In this document: positions 54,906 through 64,000 of the stretch, piece after piece
Position numbering within the stretch: position 1 is the stretch's first letter
Layout of the letters: every line of letters begins with the position of its first letter
Source of the DNA: Mermis nigrescens
Taxonomy: Eukaryota; Nematoda; Enoplea; Mermithida; Mermithidae
Length of the DNA: 64,000 nt
Reading direction: 5' to 3'
Assembly: GCA_036768485.1 (NCBI GenBank)
Contig: JAVLUZ010000154.1
Coordinates: 41,695,646 to 41,759,645 of the forward strand
The notes under the pieces: model-generated
The model's database searches: none
Told to the model about the DNA's origin: nothing
The model's input: only the letters and a program-made list of their open reading frames with translations
Made by a program: the position numbers and the translations under genes

Positions 54906-56038
54906 TTAGGTTTACTTTCAAGAATTTCCGTTGACACGTCTGGATAGCTTACAGTAGATATGGTTGTCAATTTTACGCCGGTTCACAACATCTGAAGTGA
55001 AAGGCGCGAGTATTGATAATAAGTGAAAAATGCTAGGCCACATAAACCATATTAATATGGACTGGGCTGAAATTTTCGTTATCTTCTAGGTACTTACCTC
55101 CAAAAATTTTCGAAGTTCAAAGACCAAGAAAATTGATGGTTACGAGCCGAATTTTGGCGAGTCTAACACGGATGGGTGGCCGACAAAAATTTCAAAAAAG
55201 TACACCGAGAATTTTATCATGGTGATCTATCGGTTTTTGGGTCTGCTAAATTCTCAAAGGGTCTAAACCCCATACCTCTCTACTTACGTCCATATTAATG
55301 GTTGAGACGTTAGTCAAAAGGGCTTCAAAATTCGCATGGTTGAATGGCATGTGTGACCATCCATAAATTGCAGTACCTCAGTTATGTTGGTCTGGAAGTC
55401 CGAAAACGTTTAAAGGTCAAGAAAGTGCTAAGAAATTAATACGATGATACTTAAGTATGTACATGGTTGGAAAACACACAGTTTTCAACGTTTCTCTTTT
55501 TGGCAGGAGAATGGTATCTTCGGCAAAAAACTATTACCGAAATTTCCCTTAACCTGGGAGTCTAGAATGGAAAAGCAAAGTCTAAAACAAAATTTTAGGG
55601 TCTATTTCGTTACTGACGAAAGACTTGCTATTACAGTATCGCTTTCTAGGACAGATTGCATAGAATATTAATCCTCCCCACCCTAGCAAGAAAAATTTTC
55701 ACGAAAAATTAATTCATTGAAATAATTTCAAAAATTCCTCAAATTTTCATAAATGTAATAGGAAGAGTTCATCAGTAATACCAATCTTTCAAAGAGCAAA
55801 ATGCTTTCCCAGAAATTGCAATGGATTTTTTTCACTGATAAGATTTTTTTGGAAATGCGTTTTTTATTCTACCTTTCGCCACAATTGTTGCATTATATAA
55901 GTCACCAAAGCATGACTAGAAAATCAAACGATAAGCATCTTGCGCTTCATAATCCTAAGTGAAAAATATTCAAATGTAGATGGCCAATTAAAAAACCAAT
56001 TAAAAACAGATAAAAACAATAAAAACGAGACATTGGCC
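54906..56038. other. No gene recognised
   Basis: Includes a plus-strand 75-codon frame (55,444-55,671) without motifs. It lies downstream of the CPQ stop codon, so part may be its 3' untranslated region. Confidence 0.4.
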
Positions 56039-59000
56039 TTAAAGTGGATAATCCATATCGGCTATGACGTAAGCCACGATGGCCGTTAAAGCACTGGCGT
56101 AATCGAGATCTTTCGGATCAAACACTACAACATTGTCACCTTGCGAATGATGATACGTAAAATAGTAGTCATTTTTTAAGGGATCAGTCAAAATAGCCGC
56201 CGGCACTCCATCTCGGCCTGCCAAAAGGAAAAATAATAAAATTATAAAACAATAAAAAGGTAATAAAATGAGATTATTGAAAAAAGAACACAAAAATAAT
56301 GACAAAATTAAAATAAACTGCCGGAAAAGGGTCTAACAATAATCAAATTAAATAAGCCTCGATCAAGCAGCTATCAATGTGATCACCAGCTTCCTGAAAT
56401 TTTAAATTTAAAAGCATAGCGGTTCGGAATTTTCAATATTGGGGGTGGGTTATTCTTAATATAGAATTGAAAAATAAAAATGGAATAATGTCAACATAAA
56501 TCATTCAGGGTCATTTTTCGGAGAGTATGGTAAGTAAGCATCATCCTTTTTTTGTCAAACGGCAAATAACCTAATGTCTTTACTCTATTAGAATAAAGGT
56601 CACTTTTAGTAAGCTATAAAAAATAAGCAAATTATCTTTATGTGTACAAAAATCTAAAATAAAAAGCGGATGACGTGCTCTGATATTTCTCGAATTTCGC
56701 TATTTCACAACCAAAAATTTAAATTCCACTTTTTCTATTCCGGATACAGAAAGAATTTCACAAACATATTTCCCTTGTATATTTCTCGATTATGGGACTC
56801 TATCATTACTCAGAGGCAAGATTAGGGGTACAGACCAGATGCTCAAAAATCTTCGAACAGTAGAAAATTTAATTCTGGGGTCTTAAAGACAAGAGATATT
56901 TGGGATTATGGAGGTCAAGATACCAAACCCCCTCCCTCACGTGATCAACATCCCCAATCATTTAGAATGCGTTAAAGTAAAACTAAATCATTGGTTAAAT
57001 GTTCACAATTTCTAAAAGCTGACCATTTAGTGAAAACAGTACAAGGTTTACCAGATTACCCACGAATTTAATGGAATTTGGACGAATACTTTTTCAAATG
57101 ATTGCCATCGTATAATATGTATGATTTCTCAAATTATTCAAATACTTATTTATAATGATTCTTCGGACAGCTGCAATTATTATTTTTGCAATAGCTGTAC
57201 TCTCCATAAATTTTCATAGCTCATATAGACTTCGTAGCGACTAGATTAGAAAATTTTATAATTACAGACTTTTACAGATTTTCCGGAGTCAGCAATTTTG
57301 AATAATATTTAATTTTTCTAATAACTAACATCTTCCCTAAAAAATTACGAAATTTTGTATTTTTAATTTTATAAAAATTAAGCCCACTTTTCGCTTTCTG
57401 TCAACGCTTTCTAACGAAAAATTGGAGTTATTGATCAACAAGACTGGAAATAAGTAAATCTGTAATCTCCTGGAAAAATGGCCTGTTATCGTCTTTCCTA
57501 ATTTTATTTTACTAGATTAAGCAATTGCCCAATTATCAGGAGAACGTCCTTACGCCAAGGATCAACATCTCCGGCGAAGGACGTTGCCATCAGTTTTGAA
57601 GCATTGATTGGAGCGAGTAGTTCCATGACTTTGCTCATTTTGCACCAAGAATCGCTGTTATTGCTGTAAAACGCTAAGCCCACGGGTTTAAATGCGCCAT
57701 TGTCAGATTCGTAGACAAATCGAAAAGTTTCGTTCATACTCTTGGCTCTGTGTCTGGTAAAGTAATACGAGCAGCCGAGATAGCCTGCAAAGGAGGAAGC
57801 GAGTCAATGCGATTTAAAAAAAGATAAAAAATAATTTAATTTTCGATATAATTTTAAATCATAGTTTAAAAATATTTTAAAAAAAGATTTTGATTGACAA
57901 AGAAGATTTGGAAGAAAGAGAGGCATCAGAAGCGGTTGAAAATAAATTCAGCTGAAAAATCGGTTAATTATAGTCTACTCCGGACACAACCTTCAAAAAT
58001 TTTTAATCATTGTCCGGCATTTCAAAGATAGGGTCAATTCAGAGTTCACCGTAATCCGTTAGCTAAGTGTCTGAAAAATCTTGAAATTCGTGCCCAATTT
58101 TTAATTGAAACAAATAATCTATCACTAACAACTAATTTCAAATTGAAATTCCCAAAGAATGCCGCCTTGTATTATATGAAATCATTCTTATGGATTAAAT
58201 TATATCGGAAAAAGTCAAAAAATTAAAAAAATTTGATTAAAAAATTAAAGTTTCAAAAAATTAAAACATATTTTTCTGACCTTGCTCTTCGGCGGTCCAA
58301 AACACTGCCCTGATAGTTCGCTTGGGTCTCAAATTCAGCGCTTTCAACACGGACAGGGCCTGCCAGGAAATAATTACTCCTCCCCCGTCATCCATGGCGC
58401 CCGTTCCGACGTCCCAACTGTCCAAGTGACCTCCAATCATGACAATTTCATTGGGCATTTCTGAGCCTAATATTTCGGCTACCGTATTATGCGATTCCGT
58501 GCTTCCTATATAGGCATTACATAATGAGCATATAGGACAAACTAATTTACAAATGTTAGTAAACACTAGCGCATAAATATTATTCGTTGTAAATATTATT
58601 ATATATTCTTAAATATGAATTTTACTATTAATTATTAATATTACTAATTATATTATTGATAATTTAAGTTATTATCCAATAAGTATTGTTATTATTAATT
58701 AACTATTAAGAATATTAATCACGTTATTTGCATTAAGTGAGATGCACTCTTACAAATTTTACTCATTAGAAAAAAATTGCCTAAATTGCTTTATTGAATA
58801 AATACAATTCGATCGTCCGAGATTTAATGAAAACTTTCAACCAAAATCATAGACAAACATGAGAAACGCTTTCGTTGAGACGATCGAGGATTATTTCCGA
58901 AAAATTATTCACCTGCAATTGCTCTTCAAATACAACAGTTTAGATATTTTTGCAACTAAAACAGCTACTATTGTAATAAAGTTTACAAACAGGTATCCAA

Positions 59001-62000
59001 GTTCTATATCTAACTTCGAAAATGGCATCTAATCGCGCTCTAAAAATAGGCTGTCAAAGTTATAAATATTAAATGTAATAAATTAATGATAATTTATATT
59101 ATATTAAAATTTTTTAATTAATTTCATATTGAAAGCTATTAGCATTCACACGCACTAGGGCTAAAATGACTAAATGTTATGATTTAGGTTCGGTAAACAA
59201 CTGTTGAGTGAAAAACTGTTTGGACACGTTTAGACGTGAATCTAATAAAATTAGTTAATTAATTGAATTGAATTCTGTCTTATTTTTGAATTAATTCTAA
59301 GTAAGTCATCGTTAAAAAAATTCAAATTCTAATAAATGGATAAAACAAAGGCAAGTTGTAGTGAATAAGTAAGGTCTTAGAAAGACATTCACATGCTAGC
59401 GTTACAAAAGCTTATGGGAACATCGCTGGATTAAAAAATTTACCATTACTTACGCTTTCTATCCTAAATTAGAAGCTTCATTGAATCATGAAATTGAATG
59501 TTCAATTTTATCGACAAAAAATCCGCAAATTTATACAAATCGACTGAAGGTGTCGCTTTTTATCTAAGATTTTACAGCGATTCTGAGTTATACAGCAAAC
59601 TGACACGCATGTGGAAGAGGGAGGTTTGAGGATTCAGACATCGAAAAGAGAAAAATACAAAATTTTGCGGAAAAATATGACATAAGTAAAACTAAACTGC
59701 ATGAAACATGTATATGAGAGTGGTTAAAATTCTCCTAAAACTGTAAGCTAAGGGGTTTTTATGCTCTTATTTTTTCGTTACTTTTCGAAATTTTTTTATT
59801 TAAGGTTTTGTTCTTCCTATTTTTTGAAGTTTTGTTTATTTTTGTATTAGAATTTTTTTGTTTGAAATTCTAACCTAACAACCACACGGGGGTTGGGGTA
59901 TGCACCTCCCCTTAGAAGGCCGAATACCCCCAGAAACCAAAATAAACCCCCCCAGAATTAAATTTTTGAAAATCTTTCTTGTTTTTTTTTCGTAATATTC
60001 TGATGCCAATGGATAGTGCTCGATAAGAAACGTTGAAAAATTGTTTTTCGCCAAACACCACTTTTAGGACCATTTTTGACCTTTGAAAAATCTTGCATCC
60101 TCAAAATTTTAGTGCTGCCCACGTATGCTATCTAACTATTTTCAGCGAAAAATCTGGCTGACCAGTTCAGGATCCGGCCGAGCCCAACCAGCTTGCTGCG
60201 CATTTGTGACTGTTTTCCAGCATCAGCCAGGGATGCACAATGTCAAACCCGATATGCTGTCACGTTTTACATACCTATATTTCTCGAAGTTATATTGAGG
60301 CAAATTTTGAGGTTCGATTTTCGACTTTGCATTCGATCTAGCATTTCTGCATCTTCAACCGTCAACGAAGCCGCTGGAATTGGCGGCACATCATCCGAAT
60401 ATGTCAGACTTCCCGTATGTGGACTGTAGACAGATTTGGAGGTCGCACTACGGACAAGGACCGCCACGGCACCTTGTCGAGACGCCTTTGATGCTCCCTG
60501 AGACCTTGAATTGTAGCAAACAAATTAGACAAAAAATAAATGAGGAAATCAATTTTAAAAATAAAATAAAAGAATAAATACATAAATAAAAAAATACAAA
60601 CAAACAAGAATGCTTGAAATTCTTTTAAAAATAAATTAAGCGCACACGAAAGTGAACACATTGACAATTTTTGAATGAATTGACGCGAATAAATCCATCG
60701 CATTATGCTTATAAGCAGGGCCAGGCTATCAAACAAAGTTAAAGATGAGCCTCACAAACGAGAATTCTTTAAAATCAATTAGAAGTCAGAAATTTAATGG
60801 TATGACTAATTAAATCAATAAGGCTTAAAACAGAGCAAGATTTTTATGACGGACGAGCACATTGCTCGAATAAAATTCTATAATACAATTTATCAACAAC
60901 TTACTTCTATTTTGCAGTAGTGAATGGCCATTAAATATGCTTTTTGAAGGCTAAGAACACGTGAGTGTGGTGTGGAGTTTTGGGGTCTAGACCATACCTG
61001 GGCGTGGGGGTATGCACCCCCAGAAACCAAAATACCCCCCAATTCAATTTTTGAAATTTTTTTTGTTTTTTTCCGCAATTTTTTGATGCCAATGGATAGT
61101 GCTTAATGAGAAACGTTGAAAAATGGTGAATTTTCGCCATACCACCATTTTTAAGGTTATTTTTCGACCTTTGAAAAAATCTTGCAACCCCCTCAGCGAT
61201 TTGGTGCCGCCCACCTATGGTCTAGACCCCCAAAATCCAGCAGACATCACAGAATTTAAATTTAAGTAATTCTTTTCTAGGAATTTTAGCCAGTTTAACA
61301 TTTTGTTTTTACATTTTATTTAGTTATTTGCCGCTGCCCATTCGTTGAGCTCTGTAAATAAGGGTTTGGAGCCACAAATAGTGCCTATTACCGCCTAGAT
61401 ACTATATCTTAAAAATTTTTGGGAAAAAATTACAATTTAAAAAACTCTATTTTGCCGAATGAATGGAGACCATACCTGTTCTTCAAGGGGCTTGTGGAAG
61501 GAATTTGACTCCTAAACCGGCTGTTAATCCAGGCAAAATGGCTGCCGACCTCTCAGAATTGTTGATTTTTGGAAAAAAACCGTAAGAGTGTTCTATTTTA
61601 GGCGTTTTTAGTTAAATTTAGACTCAAAAGTGTCGAATTATTGGCGCTTCGCGCTATACTAATTTTTTGACTATATTTTGTTCGATTCGTTCACTTTTTC
61701 CATTAAAATTTTTTCTAAAATTTTTTGTACTTCTTTTGTTGTAGAAAGGACAAACATTGTCTGAAACGTCAAAAAACAATGTTTTTCACGTGCACCTATG
61801 GTTTTTAAGCCCAAAAAGGCATTTTTTAAATTTTTTGGGAACTGACCCCCGAAATTACCATGCTTTACATTTGTGGTGGAGACCATAGGGGACAGCACCG
61901 AAATTCTGGGATGGTGCAAGATTTTTTAAAGGTCAAAAATGGTCTTAAAAATAGTGGCATTGCGAAAAAACACCATTTTTCAACGTTTCTCATCAAGCGC

Positions 62001-62632
62001 TATCCATTGGCATCAAAGGACTGCGAAAAAACAAAAGAAATTCAAAAATTGAATTCTGAGGGGGTATTTTGGTTTCTGGGGGGGGGGTATTCAGCCATCT
62101 GTAGTGTGCATACCCCCAAAACCCCCACGCCCATGTGTGGTGGAGACGCGACCTATAAGCCACTGATTGACCGTAATTCTTCCACGATTGATTGTAAACG
62201 ACGATTTTGCCCCGAACCGCGTCGCCCAATCGGATCAGTTGATCGAACGAATCGACGACGATCGCCGAGGCGCACAACCCGCTTTGGGGAGTGGCCACGG
62301 TGCCCCCGAGTCCCAAAATTTTCAATCCTGTCCTGCGAGGGCTAATCAACGCGGCGCTTTCGTGACCTCTGACCCAGTACGGCAAATCTTTCACTATTTC
62401 TTTGTGCACGTTGTCCAGTCCTTCCGCCTTCATAGCGTCCAGCAGATATTCGATCGTTTTGACCAACGATTTCGATCCGACCATTCGATGACCGAATGTA
62501 TCGGTCAAATAGGCCAATCGGTCGTACGCTTGACCTTTGCCCTCGTCGGATGTTAAATATTGGATGATCTTGGCTGCCGGAGCTGCGTATTTTGACAACT
62601 TTAGTTTGTCGCAAGTTCCCGTGTCTGTATTG
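56039..62632 (-). CDS. Carboxypeptidase Q-like M28 metallopeptidase
   Basis: Five phase-consistent minus-strand exons: 62,632-62,153, about 60,511-60,275, 58,505-58,281, 57,784-57,555 and 56,217-56,039 (TAA). Order of domains: N-terminal KLSKYAAPAAKIIQY helix, PA-like insert (RGKIVVYNQ, VYSPHTG, VEDAEM), zinc site GGHLDSWDVG with AMDDGGG, catalytic WTAEEQG, then ESDNGAF and the terminal zinc His in YHHSQGDN. All metal ligands and the catalytic Glu are present. Family members are secreted or lysosomal dipeptidases that release amino acids from small peptides. The signal-peptide exon was not found and must lie upstream of 62,632. Introns hold three MITE-A copies; one is inserted 5 bp inside the first intron. 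A gutted duplicate lies at 7.8-9.7 kb. Confidence 0.9.
59884..60127 (+). mobile_element. MITE-A copy (CPQ intron)
   Basis: CACACGGGGGTTGGGGTATG to GCTGCCCACGTATG. The flanking duplication is unclear. Confidence 0.75.
60993..61219 (+). mobile_element. MITE-A copy (227 bp, CPQ intron)
   Basis: CATACCTGGGCG to CCCACCTATG, ends almost perfectly inverted, with an exact 8-bp duplication GTCTAGAC (60,985-60,992 and 61,220-61,227). The best-preserved termini in the window. Confidence 0.88.
61440..61875. repeat. Dispersed repeat C copy (CPQ intron)
   Basis: Contains TTGGCGCTTCGCGC, TGACTATATTTTGTTCGATT and TTGTAGAAAGGACAAAC segments shared with intronic copies in the polyubiquitin gene and at 47.9-48.3 kb. 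Confidence 0.5.
61884..62139 (-). mobile_element. MITE-A copy beside a CPQ splice donor
   Basis: Reverse copy with an exact 8-bp duplication GTGGAGAC (61,876-61,883 and 62,140-62,147). It starts 13 bp downstream of the last exonic base (62,153), so the GT donor is kept but the intron beyond +5 is replaced by duplication and MITE. Confidence 0.85.
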
Positions 62633-62639
62633 CTAAGAA

Positions 62640-64000
62640 ATAAAATGATTAAAAAGTGACTTGGTATCGATTTTAATGTTAATTATTAAAACAAACAGGT
62701 ACTTGCCGTTGAATTAAATGATCGCAGAAAGTAAAGTAAATGACTATAAAAAGCGATCAAAATAAAGACAATAGGAAATTTTTTGGAATTTTAGCCGAAA
62801 ATTTGAGGAATTGAGTAATAGAATTTCCGAGGAGATTTTCAACTTGAAGATGACAGTAGAAAAAACGCGACATATTAGAGCCAGATCGAGGAGAAAATTT
62901 AGAGAAATTTTAGAAAAGAGAATTTTTTTATAAAATGGCACAGTCAGAGCAAGGCCAAAAAATTTTTCACACGAAGGTGAATAAGTTTGCTAAAAATTAT
63001 GGTAGTCTGATACACTGCAAATTAAAATCTTCTTCACTCCACTGGAAGTCAAAAGTCAACTATAGCCGTGGTAGTTAGCTGCACGCGAAAACCACAAATT
63101 TTTGCTGAAAAATTTCTAAAAAATCAACACAAAGGTGTGTATTATAATTCTTTCACGCTAGTCGGTTTATGGCTATGAAGCTCATTACTGATCGATTAAG
63201 TCAACTAATAAATTCATCTAGCTTGGATTAGAAAGACTTGAATTTAGACGTTTGTATAACGACCTTACTCTAGCTTTTTTATTACATTAGGCACCAAATT
63301 CTGTCTTTTGACAATTTCTTGAAATTGAATATAAAATTAAATCGAGCATTACAATCGTACAGACTGTTTGCTAAGCGAGCAAATACAAAAGGCAGAAAGT
63401 TTGACTTTTGTAATCGCGTTTGGAATTCCAACCTTAACAAGTTATAAGAGTGCACCTAATATGCATATTTTTCTAGATAGATTAAATTTTCAATTCACGT
63501 ATTGTTTTTTATTGTTATTTTTTACGTATTATTGCCTTATCCCGCTTTCGGTAATAAAAATCGGTAATAAACAATTTATAAATCTATTAGTTATATTATA
63601 TTATAATTATAATATAATTATAATTATGATAAATTATGACTAGATTTTATGATAAACAGCTTCACATCTGATTTCTCTGACGGATGACCCTATATCGACC
63701 ATTCTGTGAAATGCACTACAAGAAAAAATTTAGTTATAAGTCGTATTCGATAACATGTCCAACTAAGATAAAACAAGTAGATATCGATCTTGTGCGTAGG
63801 ACGATTCTGGGACATCTCAAAATTTTATTTCAGCTATCAGACGATCAGATTAAGCTAATGCCCTTAGCAAGCTGTTCTTATCAGTAGAAAAACGTAACTC
63901 ATTTTGACTCTTTATGCTTGCTTAGATATTCGTAAATCCATTCATTTTATCATGAGCATATATGCACAGCATGGCCGATCTGGGGGGTCAGCCGGTCCAG
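62640..64000. other. No gene recognised; possible CPQ upstream exon region
   Basis: AT-rich with a palindromic ATTATAATTATAAT tract at about 63,590-63,630. The missing CPQ first exon may lie here or beyond. The final 40 bases begin a repeat D copy (GGCCGATCTGGGGGGTC). Confidence 0.4.

Noticed and set aside
60404..60736. 110-codon minus-strand frame over CPQ exon 2
   Set aside because: Runs through the intron acceptor and reads the exon in the wrong frame; the CPQ frame with its acceptor at about 60,511 explains the region.

Overview
The window is a piece of an AT-rich, intron- and transposon-laden animal genome, probably an invertebrate. The host genes are spliced, with GT/GC..AG introns. 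They encode standard metazoan ubiquitin, a secreted M28 peptidase (carboxypeptidase Q type) and a PEX19-like peroxin. CR1-like LINEs, a tRNA-derived SINE and hAT-type MITEs with 8-bp target duplications fill the spaces. I cannot name the phylum from sequence alone.

Layout. 1-6.9 kb: a 2.7-kb hAT-like element with an exact 8-bp target duplication, then a 5'-truncated LINE inside a minisatellite. 7.8-9.7 kb: a two-exon relic of a carboxypeptidase Q gene. 10-11.6 kb: MITEs. 13.2-17.8 kb: exons of a minus-strand gene whose conserved part is PEX19-like. 18-21 kb: diverged repeats. 21,053-31,201: a complete Polinton/Maverick-type virus-like transposon. 31.2-35.4 kb: repeats. 35.4-47.2 kb: a minus-strand polyubiquitin gene with an intron in every unit, its introns full of MITEs. 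47-56 kb: minisatellites, inverted repeats and MITEs. 56.0-62.6 kb: an apparently intact five-exon carboxypeptidase Q gene on the minus strand. 62.6-64 kb: nothing recognisable.

The centrepiece is the 10,149-bp Polinton. It has AG...CT ends, about 440-bp inverted repeats and an exact 6-bp duplication (AACATG). It carries a virion module (packaging ATPase, adenain-like protease, double jelly-roll major capsid protein, penton-like protein, and small conserved Polinton proteins), a retroviral-type integrase and only the N-terminal part of protein-primed DNA polymerase B. It also encodes a TATA-binding protein with both lobes and all four DNA-intercalating phenylalanines. A near-invariant TCTATAAATA box lies 30-60 bp before the start codon of 11 of its 14 genes, on both strands and often inside the preceding gene. 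I read this as an element-encoded transcription system: its own TBP plus a dedicated set of TATA promoters. A three-member family of about 105-residue proteins of unknown function, a 21-bp iteron-like array and TIR palindromes add to the novelty.

The copy is decaying. Polymerase is truncated, integrase has two compensating frameshifts, and the penton gene is split by a MITE and frameshifts. The TBP, ATPase, capsid, protease and paralogue genes are still open.
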